From contig NC_092676.1 of the NCBI RefSeq assembly GCF_964355755.1, positions 10,150,288-10,214,287 of the forward strand: a stretch of DNA of 64,000 bases, given 5' to 3'. Within the stretch, counting starts at the first letter, position 1; the number at the start of each line of letters is the position of its first letter. The notes below the pieces were generated by a model. It was not told where the DNA came from. It ran no database searches and saw only the letters and a list, made by a program, of their open reading frames with translations. The stretch is from Antedon mediterranea (lineage: Eukaryota; Echinodermata; Crinoidea; Comatulida; Antedonidae). Shown in pieces: positions 21,587 to 33,237 of the stretch. Position numbers and translations under genes: made by a program.

Positions 21587-23221
21587 GGTAGATATAAGAA
21601 TTTTTTTTAAATAATTTTTTATAATGTTTTTTTGCAAATGGAGGCCTCCTGTCAAATTTGGCCATGGTAGAATTTAAAGAAAATTTCATTCATCTCACAT
21701 TTTTGTTACTAGCAGTGAACTTTGAGCATGAGTGTAGGCCTACTTAACAAAAGATTAGGAGTGAGTAACGTGAAAATATTAGGATAACAAAGCAAGAAGA
21801 GAGTAATTAAACGAATTAGAAGATCATAAAACGGTATAAGCCTATATGGATTTTTAAACTACTGGATGATACCAATTAGACAACCAAAGGAAAATTTATA
21901 AAAGTAAAGACCATAGGAATACAAAAAGGATGAAGGGCCGAATAAAAAATATTACGTAAAAGGAAAACATACAAAAACATTAACAAACCATCCTACAAAC
22001 AGAAAATATGGAAACAAATCGTAGAAAACGTGTCTGAACAGGAAGGATGACCGAAAACGTTTCAGGGGCCGGGAGGGGAGTATTTTTTAGTGTTATTGTC
22101 ACATGAAACTTCCCTATATTATGTCCTTGGATATTGTTATTGCATGCTAAGGCCTATAGGTCTACGGGTTCTCTTCAATGCGCCTCGTGAAAATACAACC
22201 TTTCAGCTGTCACCGAATGAAATTTGTACTCATCATAAACATATCAATTATTTTGTATAAGTTATTTTAAACTCTCACACTTCCTTGTTGTTGCTGAACA
22301 AACTGTTATACCGCCGCCATCAAGTAGATATGTGCGCGTATAAGATGAGCATGGCCACCACCATTATTTAGGGCAATAGCTAGCGAGCTTAGAGTCGGCG
22401 CGGTATAGAGTACGTAAGTTTTTGTTGTGAAATATTGATTGACAGAAAATTGTTCTGAAAGAAGGGTTGAAAAACAACTTTGAAAGTAGTAATATGACAC
22501 TCTTTTTCAACATGTAGTGAGATGTTTACTATGCATTACTAGAATGAGGGAGCAAAAGGAAGAGAACAAATGTACGTAGACATGTGCCTGATCGTTTTAT
22601 ATGGTCATTTTTAAATCTGATTGTTAAAACAGTTGTAAAACTTTAATCTATACTTAATAACAGTGTGTAGGCTAGGCCCTCTCTGACTAGAACAGCTGTA
22701 TGTGTTTTGTGTGCTTTCTCCTGTCAAAAGGAAGAAGGATGTCACCGTGTCAGCCAACAGGGCAAGCGAGCTAGTGACAGTCTGACTAGGACTAGCCTAG
22801 ACCAGGGAACATTTTCGCCAGTGTAGCGTAGCAAAAAGCTATACAAAACAACCTTATTGCTACACATTTTGAAAATTGTGTAGCAAAAAATACAATACAA
22901 AACTATGTTTCTCGACTTAAAAATCAGTTTGATTAGCAATATTGCTAAACAAAATTGTTAAATGAAAATTTTCCCTGTAGACGTACAGTCAGTAGACCTA
23001 GGCTACCCTCTTGTCTAGTAGTAGGAATGTAGTAGTAGTAACTTAAACACTAACAGTAGTAGGGGTGTGTAGAAAGCGACGACCTCGAATTGAACGACCT
23101 CGAATTGAACGACCCATAACACGAAACCGACGACCCCTATAGCCTAGCCTAGGCCTAAGTGTGGTATAACATCCCGAAGCCGAACATAGCCAAAGATCTT
23201 TAAACTATACCTTATTATATA

Positions 23222-24012
23222 CGCCGTGGTTAGGATTCCGGCACCGGAACCCAACTGCCCAGCGTTAGGGGAATCTGACACGCTATTGCGCATGCCCAGA
23301 GCGAGGTAATCGGCGACTCTCTATACTTATTACTATACCAATTCTTTGACTATACAGCGATGGATCATTTCATAGCTGCGCCACACGGCGAACTAGCCTA
23401 GATGCCTACTAATGCGGGATCCACTAATCTAGGCTAGGGCTACCAGTTAGACGTGACCAGTGGGCCTATTTATTTTGTAATTAAAAAATGGTTGAATCAA
23501 CCATTTTTTAGATGCTTCATTCATATATAAACTTCATATCATTATGAATTATATAATTACATGACTAGTTTTATGATTTTTCATAACGCATTTAATATAC
23601 TGTACATAACATGCAATCACAAGTTGATTTGTTGACGGCAGCCACCGCGTGGATGTGAAAAAACTGTTCGGGAATTCGGGGTCGCAACGTTAAAAACAGC
23701 ATTACGATTCTTAGATAGATACTGATTCTTATTAATATCATTATAATTATTTTAACGCGTGGCGTAGTCGTATTTTAATTATTAATTCATGTATGGCATA
23801 GGCCAAGTTTCATCCATCTCTCGCTCGCGCAACGACTCGACTATCTAGGCTACAGTAAATCCCTATAACACTCCGACTCTCGGTGGTGTGGTGTGTGGCA
23901 CTATTAGTGCAAGCTATAATTCACTTCCCAGAGCTCTGGGCATGCGCAATATCGTGTCGGATTCCCTAACGGTGGGCAGTTGAGTTCCGGTGCCGGAATC
24001 CTAACCACGGCG
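23222..24012. mobile_element. 791-bp DNA element with ~78-bp terminal inverted repeats
   Basis: The ends are CGCCGTGGTTAGGATTCCGG and its complement at 23993-24012. The inverted match continues, with a few mismatches, through GCGCATGCCCAGAG. Flanking 9-bp direct repeats TATTATATA (23213-23221, 24013-24021) indicate insertion into the left arm of the surrounding foldback. The uninterrupted right arm at about 28243-28256 shows the approximate empty site. The interior has no open frame. A 9-bp duplication with long terminal repeats would fit a Mutator-like non-autonomous element, but that is inference. Confidence 0.8.
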
Positions 24013-24922
24013 TATTATATAATACTCGCAAGCAAGCAATTGATTGAAAAAATACAGAAATATCGCCATTTGTGTCGACACGAACAAACGAAAAGATATG
24101 GAACGCCAAGAGTGCATCATTAAAACTGCATTCGACATATTAAAAATAAATTAAAAAGAAATAAATATTATACAATACATGGTTAAACCATGGACGTATA
24201 ATTACATCTCGTCTTCTTATAACGAACACTATAGGCCTACCAAGCAGCGTAACATGTGCATGGGGGGATATGACCGGTTGGGCCGCCGACAAGTTGAGCC
24301 GCCGGTATTTTCTATGAAACGGCCAGTGCGTCTTTTACGACATTTCGCGTAGTGATAGAGTGGTGTCCTAGTAGGCCCTACATAAGTTCATGGTCTTTAG
24401 GTTTATTGTGTCATGAAAATAAATAATAATTACATACTACAATTTTATTGGTTTGAAACAGCAAAGGAAAGTAGTCATATTTAATAATTTAATTGTTTTA
24501 ATCTTTCAAGGTAAAAATGCAGTGCACTCCATAATATTTTTCTCGCGTGTATGCCTACCACGTAAAATCACGTTGTCTCTCAGGACTAATAGAGTATTGA
24601 TATTCTTCGAATGAGGTTAAATAATTATTATTTTTTATTTACTATCTTTTAATATCATATTTTATTGAATTTTACAATGTTAATACACAAAATATTTTAC
24701 TAAAAACCGGTGATTTTATGCAATTATTTTACTTCAACTGCCGCCTGAGGGGGCAACATGTTTACGTCATTTTTGGCTAAAAACGATCATTTTCGGTCAT
24801 GTTTTAGGCCTTATATTTTGGAATCTACAAGTCAGATATTCATAATTATTTCTCTTTAATTATAATATTTAATAATATATACTAAAAACCATGATATATA
24901 AACATCGTTATATCTAATAATT

Positions 24923-27845
24923 GATATAATAGAACCACAAGGCTCGAGGTTAGCCCATCTTTATGGTCTTCCCAAGACGCACAAAGAAAATCTATCTATT
25001 AGGCCAATACTCTCAGCCACTGGCACTTACAATTTTAAATTAGCACAATGGTTAGATGAGAAGCTAAAACCATTAGCCAGCAACGAATACTCTATACCAG
25101 ACATTTTTGATTTTGCTAAAGAGTTACGTTCTACTGAAATTGGTTCAGATGATGTTCTGGTCTCTTACGACGTAGTTTCTCTATTCACCAATGTTCCACT
25201 TGATGAGACCATTAACATTCTTGTTCATAAGGCCTTTAAAGATGACTGGTTTAACATTGAACACGGTTTATCTATCGATAAACAAGGTCTTAAGGACCTA
25301 CTTACAATTGCGACCAAAAATCAACTTTTCCAATATGATGGTGATCTATACGAGCAGGTTGATGGCGTAGCCATGGGTTCACCGCTTGGACCACTGATGG
25401 CAAATGTTTTCATGTGTTACATTGAAGATACCTTACAAGCAACAGGGAAAATGCCGCAGTTCTATCGTCGCTACGTTGATGACACAATCGTATTCATGCC
25501 TTGAAGCCAGGTTTCAGCACAGAATTTTTTGAACACTTTGAACAATTCACACGATGCCGTTGATTTTACAATGGAAATTGCTAGAGATAACTCAATACAT
25601 TTTTTAGGTATGACTATCTCAAAAAACGATGTATCTCTTGAAACCAAAGTATATAAGAAATCCACTAATAAAGGCTTATTATTACATTATGATAGCCATG
25701 TGGATATCAAACATAAACGTAATCTAATTCACACAATGCTTAATAGGGCCTACAAATTGTCATCTACGCATGACATTTTCCTATCAGAGGTTGATAATGT
25801 AACTAAGATTTTTCAAAAGTTGAATTATCCTTTAGATCTTTTTTTAATAAAGTTTTAAATAAAATTAGTCTAATTGTTAAGGCTTTCAACCAATCCATTA
25901 ATACTTGTGTGACTCCTAGTAATACTAATGAAGATATGCTAACTGATGAATCTCCCCAGCCTATTAGGATTGTACTACCGTACAAGGATCAAACTTGTTG
26001 ATTGAAATATATATTTTGTGTTTAGTAACACGGTTACTAAACAACTTAGTGCGAAGATTGAAAATGATATTTTACCAGTATTTACTAGTCGTAAGATACT
26101 GTAGGTGACACCTTAAAACCTAAAGAAATGAAACCCAGAATCATTAATTCACAATGCGTTGTGTACAAATTTCAATGTGGTTAGTGTGATACAAACTATG
26201 TCGGTTACACTTGCCGACACCTTTACAAACGCATTAATGAACATAACAAAAGTATTATAGGCGATCACCTAAAACAATATGGCATAACTGGTGATATCTC
26301 AGAATACTTTAGAGTCTTATCCAGGGCTCGATTTATCTTTTTCATGTTGCTAGCCCACTGGGCTAGTTCACTGTAGATTTCACTAGCCCATACATTATTT
26401 TACTAGCCCACTCATATCGTACCGTGATAGCAGGGCCACCATATAAATGAATACAGGCATTTTGTACAATCTTAACGATCGGGAATTGCTACACATTTAC
26501 ATACATACTGTAATATTGCTTGAAAAATTACACAAAATTGTATTTCTTTATTGTTCACATAAAAATTAACTTTGCGTCGCATAGTCTATTTCATGCTCAT
26601 CACATTTACAGAATTGATTTATTGAGGTCTTTTTGTTGTTGGGCCTAGCCGAGAAAACTTTTTAGATTCTGTCTACCTTAGGCCTAGCCTAGCCCTAACT
26701 AACCTGGCCCATATTAGATAACTGTAGTAGGGTAGCTAGGATAGACCTACCTAGATTGCATTGGAGCACCTGGCCTACTGCTACCAAAATGGTAGTACCT
26801 AGCTGCTGAGCAGCAATCATGATGCCAAATTAAACAATACAAACTCTTGTGTCTTGAGACTGCATACCGAACCTATTGTCTTATTGAAGCTTACAGAGGC
26901 CTTTTATCACTAAATGATTTATTTTTGGTTTTATTTTAAACAAATTAAAAAATACCAAGCTTTTTGGCTTTTGATTCTATCTAGGCCTACGCATTATAAA
27001 ATATGGCCTCCATGGCCTACCAACAGCTGGTATAGAGCCAGCCACCCGGCCCTACAAAATATCCCTAGCTCTGATATGTGACAACCAGGCCTGATGACAA
27101 GACCAGACAAGTTATTTTTAACATTGACAAAATTCTACTACATTTGGCCAATCACAGTTCTTTATTTTTGGTCATATTTTTGTGAAATGTTGGACCTGAT
27201 AATGAAGCTCCGCCTACTTCACAATAACCTGAGTAACAAAAACATAAATGGCCAATCATAATTCGGGAAATTTGCTTGATTATGAGAGGCTCCGCCTACT
27301 TCATCTCTTGTTATGGCCACAGCAGCGCGCGAGTGGTTTTTTTTGCTGATGTTGCCAAGGCATGTCTTTTATGCTGGAATTATTTTTATGAGGTCATTTC
27401 GTCCCAATTTCGAGTTCCCACAACCTACTAGCCATCCGGGCTTAAAGGAAGATACTTTAGGTAGCCCGGAGCTGTTTTTACTAGCCATTGTACGCCGGGC
27501 TAGCACTAAATCGAGCCCTGCTTATCTAAATGCAACAATAAGTTTGATTGCTTAATTAAGGAGATGTTGTGGATCAAAGAGATAAAACCTACACTCAATA
27601 AACAATCGGATTCCATCAAAGCTAAATTGTTTATCTAACTCAGTAGGAGGAGCTAATTACTTAATTAGCCCCAAATTAGCATTTCCTGTCACCAACTTTG
27701 GTGCTTAGTGCACATAATTATTATTGTTTTGTATTCACTTGATCTTGAAAATGGTTCTATGATGGTACCGAAACGTCGATCTCTCCTTTTGTCATTAAAT
27801 TTTATATTGAAATTATATAGTAAACGTCTTTTAATTCGTAAATAG
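24923..27845 (+). pseudogene. Penelope-like retroelement, 5'-truncated and broken (RT + GIY-YIG)
   Basis: The reverse transcriptase frame is open from 24923 to an in-frame TGA at 25502 and resumes in the same frame to 25858. Motifs in order are LYGLPKTHK, LVSYDVVSLFTNVP, GVAMGSPLGPLMAN and the catalytic RRYVDDT. A frameshift at a T-run near 25845 moves the frame to one that ends at 26000. At 26152-26320 is the start of a GIY-YIG endonuclease (VVYKFQCG, a stop, then NYVGYTCRHLYKRINEH). Its end lies at 27521-27637 (SKCNNKFDCLIKEML ... KAKLFI, stop). RT followed by GIY-YIG is diagnostic of Penelope-like elements. The 3' part with CCGAAACGTCGATCTC also fits. A DNA element (26322-27520) splits the endonuclease; skipping it leaves the frame intact. 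The copy is inactive. Confidence 0.85.
26322..27520. mobile_element. DNA transposon with CAGGGCTCGATTTA ends, copy 1
   Basis: The ends CAGGGCTCGATTTA and TAAATCGAGCCCTG are perfect inverted repeats. A 6-bp direct repeat CTTATC flanks it (26316-26321, 27521-27526). It interrupts the GIY-YIG domain of the Penelope-like element, and the reading frame continues directly across the empty site, which fixes the ends exactly. Subterminal zones repeat CTAGCCCA/TGGGCTAG-type motifs in both orientations. The 1.2-kb interior has no long frame, so it is non-autonomous. A second family member is at 28676-33457. Confidence 0.85.
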
Positions 27846-29270
27846 AACTTCTATTAAATAGAAACGAGCACTGGCGAAAGTAAGCATTTGGCGTTTCATA
27901 GAAAATAACGTTTTTCTGGCGGCGCCTCAACTTGTCGGCGGCTCAACTTGGCCTAATCCTGCATGGGGAGGGCCATAAGAAAGCTTTACATTTCACACAT
28001 GCATTGTATACGGTCAAACCATGGAGGTATAAAAATATTTTTACCAAACCATGGAGCTGGTCAAACCATGAAAAAGGGGCCTGGTTTGCCATGTTTATGA
28101 TATTTCGTGTGCTAATCGAGTCGAATGCAGTTTTAATGATGCACTCTTGGCGTTCCATATCTGTTCGTTTGTTCGTGTCGACACATTCAGTATCAAATGG
28201 CGATATTTCTGTATTTTTTCAATCAATTGCTTGCTTGCGAGTATTATATAAGGTATGGTTTAAAGATCTTTGGTTATGTTCGGCTTTGGGATGTTATACC
28301 ATACTTAGGCCTAGGCTAGGCTATTATAGGGGTCGTCGGTTTCGTGTTATGGGTCGTCCAATTCTAGGTCGTCCAATTCGAGGTCGCCCAATTCGAGGTC
28401 GCCCGGGTCGTTGGGGTCGTCCAATTCGAGATCGTCGCTTTCTACACACCCACAGTAGTAGCCTTGTTAAATTGTGAACACAACACATCACGGCACACAG
28501 TGTACCATTATGGATGAGTGTTGACAATACTGTAGGATACTGTAGGCCTATACATGAATCATCATTTTTAAGTAACAATTGTTGTTGTATTTCATTCAAA
28601 TCATATCGTGTCAAATTATTTGAGTTTCCAAATTGTTTACAATTTGTCTGTGGTTATAGTTGTCATCCATATGCACAGGGCTCGATTTTTTAAATTTTAC
28701 TAGCTAGACCACTGGGCTTGTTCAATGTGAGTTTCACTAGCCCACTGGATGTTTCACTAGTCCGCTTATTGACTAAATCTTACTGGGTATATACCGCACA
28801 CCTGAATCAAAACTAACTAAACTACTGTAAGTTCTAGTTAGTTTATAAATACAGTAGTGCCACAGACAAAAAGTTTATCATGTAAAGCAATGAGTGAATG
28901 CACTAAATTGCTCTCCTTGTACTGTATTTCAAATAAAATATGACCGCCCAACCCCACTATCCTCACACACTAAATCCTAGCACCTACTCATGGACTTCGA
29001 ACTATACTGCGGTAATTTTTTTATAGAAATCCGGCCATGGTCTAACTTGACTGGGTGCCATTGGCCAACCAGGCATACTCTGCTGGCTAGCTAGGCCTAT
29101 AATAAATAATATAGGGCTAGGCCTAGAACTAGGCCTAGAAATTAAAAACAAAAAAGTACCTGTATTTCACAAAGTAATACAAAAAAAATATTAATGACAA
29201 GTTACTAAGTATATCATTTGAATATTACATCTTAAAAATGTAATTAAGGAAAGGGTATTTGGCTGTGTTT

Positions 29271-30674
29271 ATGTTATGCGCGATTTGAACGATTTGCGCA
29301 ATTTGAAATTGCGCAAAAAAAATCCTTGCGCAATTTGAATTGAAACATGTGTTTCAAATTGCGCAAGCAACGTATTAAATTGCGCAAGTAATCTGCAAAT
29401 TGCGCAAGGTTTTTCGACAGATTGTGAAATCATGCACACCTATATTTTTATAGTAATTTCTAAGAATGATTCAAAATTAAAGATAAATATCGCATTTCCT
29501 TATTTTAGTAGTGCAAATATTGTTATAAGTTAGCATACCGTCGAAGAACCGACGAAGGAAAACGAAGCGGTGGTGTTCCACCGGGCGGGCGCGGCGCGGG
29601 CGGCCGGCTATACTACTCTAGCCTAGCTAGGGTCTGGACTACTGATCTGACTAGGTTACATGGCCTAGCTTAAACTAATATTAAAAACTTAAAGACCCCT
29701 TCCCTGCAATTTTGGACGTTTTTTGGAAAATAATACATATATATCACTTTAAAAACATTAAACCATGTCATTCCTTGTCTTAAATGTACGTTTTATGGTA
29801 AATTATGATAAAAAGTGAGAAACAATGCACTACCTAAGTAGCTCGCGGCGATCGACCTCTCGTGGACGGTCTTAGGCCTAGCCTAGCTAGGCTTAGTTTT
29901 GTAGGCCTAGCTGGTAAACATCGATAACGTACGAACATCGTACGCTAGCTATATACCTAGCCTGACGTTGTATAGTTGCTGCATTAATTGTCTTTCTATT
30001 TTTGCCAGACTCCGTTGATACAAATTGGGGAAAACCCTGTATTTTCGCTGAAAAGTTAGGAGTCTTCCATTTGTTTTGGCTTCACGATCGATCGAAAAGT
30101 GGGCGAATTACAGGTGAAAAACAAAAATATCAATCCGCGCGCAATGCATTTTGGGATTTATAGCGGGCCGCTATAATTATTAGAATCGATTTATTTTTCA
30201 CATTTTTAACCGTTTAAAGACGAAAAAAGTTATTGCAATAGGACCATATAGTATTATTTTTACATTAAATATAGTTTGTGATCTTAAATTAGATCTAAAA
30301 AACGTAGGGAATGGGGCTTTAAAAAGTGAGTATTAAACATTATCTTCATTGAAATGGTCTTATTTATTTATAATAAAATACTAAATTTTAAACTCCTTGA
30401 AAATTTACAGTTCGTTTTCAAATTGCGCAAAGGTGTCATATTGCGCAAGAACTATCTTGCGCAATTTACAAATTGTGCAGCGCAATTTAAAATTGCGCAA
30501 AGATTTTCTTGCGCAATTTGAAATTGCGCAAGTTGATTGCGCAATTTGAAATTGCGCAAAAAAATCCTTGCGCAATTTTAAATTGTGCAAGAATTCTTTG
30601 TGCAATTTCAAATTGCGCAAGGATTTTTTTGCGCAATTTCAAATTGCGCAAATCGTTCAAATCGCGCATAACAT
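29271..30674. mobile_element. Foldback element with GCGCAATTTGAAATT terminal arrays
   Basis: The ends ATGTTATGCGCGATTTGAAC and its exact complement (ending CGCGCATAACAT) are inverted. Inside are tandem arrays of a 15-bp, nearly self-complementary unit GCGCAATTTGAAATT: about 29297-29410 on the left and 30418-30656 on the right. Short open frames there, repeating RNLKLRK or AQFEIAQ-like words, are array translations, not genes. No clear target duplication is found. A 626-bp TTAA element (29693-30318) is inserted within it. Confidence 0.75.
29693..30318 (+). mobile_element. 626-bp TTAA element, copy A
   Basis: It is flanked by TTAA at 29689-29692 and 30319-30322. The ends AGACCCCTTCCCTGCAATTT and ACGTAGGGAATGGGGCT are imperfect inverted repeats. 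An inverted copy of exactly the same length lies at 32144-32769, and I see only scattered differences between them. There is no open frame. TTAA duplication fits a piggyBac- or Kolobok-mobilised non-autonomous element. Confidence 0.85.
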
Positions 30675-31361
30675 TTACATACGGCGGTCACACACGCGAT
30701 GCTTGCTAGAAGAGCTAGACCAGCTGCTGGGATGGTGAGACTAGAGCACATGTTTTGTCACTAAATTTGGGTAACGAAATTGGTTGATTTTTTTCGGAGA
30801 AAAAAATTAATTAAAATTCCAAAGACAGAAGTGAAGCATCTTCCTCTAATTAATAAACATAGGCCTACTTCTATTAAACAAATTTTTTATTAACTATACT
30901 ATATTTTATACATTAAAATTGATTTGTTCAATAAAAGCAACCATTTGGTTGGTACTTGTTCTGGCTTAAAAGACTAGTTGAGGCATTTATCTGACACCGC
31001 ACTGGATACACTGTGAGGTGTAATGGAAGTAAATTGGCACTTGAAAGCAGACAGGGGAATCCCCTTATTGGTGACTTGACACGCTGATTTAAGGAGCGTG
31101 ATTAGTTGCTCTCCTTCGTTAAAGGCCGGTGCACACCGAACGCGAAGCAGCGAAGCGTCATGCGTCACGCGTCATTTGACGGATCGCTTTGGAAGTTGAA
31201 TTGTCATGCGTCTATTAGTTTTTCTTGTCGGTTCCCACTAAACGCGTCACGATCTGCTGATTCGGCGCGATTGCTAGGGTGTTCCAGGTTGGATCTGCAT
31301 ACAATGAATAGTGTAAGTGAAACCAGGGAAGAGTTAAATTAAACGAGGAACGTGATTGCGA

Positions 31362-33237
31362 CAGTGGCGTATCCAGTAGGGGGGCCGGGGGCCCGGGCCC
31401 CCCTGATTTTGTTTCCGTCGGCACATCATCGCGGCCGTCGGCAAACAAAGGTGCCGGGGAAAAAAATAAACTATTTATTCTGACAATAATTGAACTGTAA
31501 ACATAATTCTTTTGAGTGTTTGTTTATTTACATCATAATATCATCATTGATCCCTTCAGATCAACTATTTTTTATTTTCATTACATCTAACGAAACACGT
31601 AAAAAATATGTAGCACGTACGTACGGCCGTACGCGGTAGATTGTTTACTCAAAAGTCTTTGACCTTACCCTAAAACCTTGTTTTTGCATGCAGTTGAGCC
31701 TCTCATGACCTGGGATTTGTATGTCTTCCTACGCTAAGAGATTATAGTTCCACATGCCATGTGCTTTTTTGTCTAAGATATATTTATTATAAGTGCCAAA
31801 AACCCGGTTTTTTTTCTCGATATGAGGCCTTTATTATTCAAAATTTTTAAAGAAAAAGCACATATACCATAACAAATATCCATGTATTTCATTTTTGGAA
31901 CAGAATATTCCGTGAGGCTCAACTACAAAACCACCATTTTGTGATATGATGTCATCGTAAGCCAATCAAAGCTGAGCTTTCTCGCGATTGGCATTGCTCA
32001 CGGTTGAATGATTTAGGATTCTAGCTGATTTGATTGGTGATGCGAATCACCCGCAGCGGAATGTTTTCTCGCGCATGTACCATGAATCTCTCTGATCGTT
32101 ACTACACAAAGTTAGAGCAATGAATTTGTCCGAATTCCGTTAAAGCCCCATTCCCTACGTTTTTTTGATCTAATTTAAGATCACAAACTATATTTAATGT
32201 AAAAATAATACTATATGGTCCTATTGCGATAACTTTTTTCGTCTTTAAACGGTTAAAAATGTGAAAAATAAATCGATTCTAATAATTATAGCGGCCCGCT
32301 ATAAATCCCAAAATGCATTGCGCGCGGATTGATATTTTTGTTTTTCACCTGTAATTCGCCAACTTTTCGATCGATCGTGAAGCCAAAACAAATGGAAGAC
32401 TCCTAACTTTTCAGCGAAAATACCGGGGTTTCCCCAATTTGTATCAACGGAGTCTGGCAAAAATAGAAAGACAATAAATGCAGCAACTATACAACGTCAG
32501 GCTAGGTATATAGCTAGCGTACGATGTTCGTACGTTATCGATGTTTACCAGCTAGGCCTACAAAACTAAGCCTAGCTAGGCTAGGCCTAAGACCGTCCAC
32601 GAGAGGTCGATCGCCGCGAGCTACTTAGGTAGTGCATTGTTTCTCACTTTTTATCATAATTTACCATAAAACGTACATTTAAGACAAGGAATGACATGGT
32701 TTAATGTTTTTAAAGTGATATATATGTATTATTTTCCAAAAAACGTCCAAAATTGCAGGGAAGGGGTCTTTAAGTAAACAACTTTATATATTTTATAAGC
32801 ATTTAATAACATTTTTTATTGATATTTCCAATGGTGATATATAAAATAAATTACTAAAAAACGTAATTATATGTAATTATTTTAACCAAAAATGGCGTAG
32901 TTAATAGAATTGTCGACTGAGGCCGCAAATTGTTTTACTTCTTTCGTGGCTAAAAACGATCATTTTCGGCGATGTTTTAGACCCTATATTTCGAAAACTA
33001 CAAATCAGATTTTCCTAATTCTTTCTTTATTGTAATATGAATACAACATACTAACAGATAATGTTGGTTTGGTTTTAATTTTGCATCGATATCCCATATA
33101 AGACAATATGACTATGTAATCCTAGAACATATATTGATCAGAGACGTCGTGTATGTACAGATAATGACACCAATTTTGTCGGCAAATTGGCAATTCCCGG
33201 CCCCCCCCCCAACTTCAAAATCCTGGATACGCCACTG
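31362..33237. mobile_element. hAT-like non-autonomous transposon (CAGTGGCGTATCC ends)
   Basis: The terminal inverted repeats CAGTGGCGTATCC / GGATACGCCACTG, each followed by a G/C run, are flanked by a perfect 8-bp duplication GATTGCGA (31354-31361 and 33238-33245). CAGTGGCG ends plus an 8-bp duplication are typical of hAT elements. No transposase frame is present. It contains the second copy of the 626-bp TTAA element and sits inside the 28676-33457 transposon. Confidence 0.9.
32144..32769 (-). mobile_element. 626-bp TTAA element, copy B (inverted)
   Basis: This is the reverse complement of 29693-30318 over its full length, flanked by TTAA at 32140-32143 and 32770-32773. It is inserted in the hAT-like element. 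The near identity of A and B implies recent activity of this family. Confidence 0.85.

Larger units (their letters stand above)
24266..27959. mobile_element. Foldback element with CAAGTTGAGCCGCCGA terminal repeats
   Basis: The left end runs GGATATGACCGGTTGGGCCG and the right end GGCTCAACTTGGCCTAATCC. 9-bp direct repeats TGCATGGGG flank it (24257-24265 and 27960-27968). Just inside both ends a 16-bp unit CAAGTTGAGCCGCCGA is repeated in inverted orientation, followed by a shared inverted segment TATTTTCTATGAAACG. It is inserted in the middle of the 23063-28451 foldback and in turn carries a Penelope-like retroelement. Confidence 0.7.
23063..28451. mobile_element. Foldback element, GGTCGTCCAATTCGA family (outermost of a nest)
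   Basis: The left end is GGGTGTGTAGAAAGCGACGA and the right end is TCGTCGCTTTCTACACACCC. Perfect 10-bp direct repeats ACAGTAGTAG flank it (23053-23062 and 28452-28461). The right terminus holds an array of a 15-bp unit GGTCGTCCAATTCGA (about 28335-28440), and the left has a shorter inverted array (23072-23140). Inner arms also pair: 23160-23221 plus 24013-24250 match 28000-28320 inverted. Two later insertions, 23222-24012 and 24266-27959, account for most of its length; without them it would be about 0.9 kb. No transposase is seen. Confidence 0.8.

Noticed and set aside
25502-25504. In-frame TGA in the Penelope-like RT as recoding
   Set aside because: The element also has a frameshift and another stop (26180s) and an inserted transposon, so simple decay explains it.
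27932-28477. 181-codon open frame
   Set aside because: It starts at the edge of one foldback, crosses the inner arm of another and ends in its terminal array (RGRPIRGRP). It has no family resemblance or splice context.
30405-30709. Overlapping frames on both strands in the GCGCAATTT array
   Set aside because: They are a product of a 15-bp self-complementary tandem repeat.
31106-31342. 78-codon frame before the hAT-like element
   Set aside because: It lies in repeat-like sequence (GGTGCACACCGAACGCG, GGTTCCCACTAAACGCG) within a transposon and shows no homology that I recognise.
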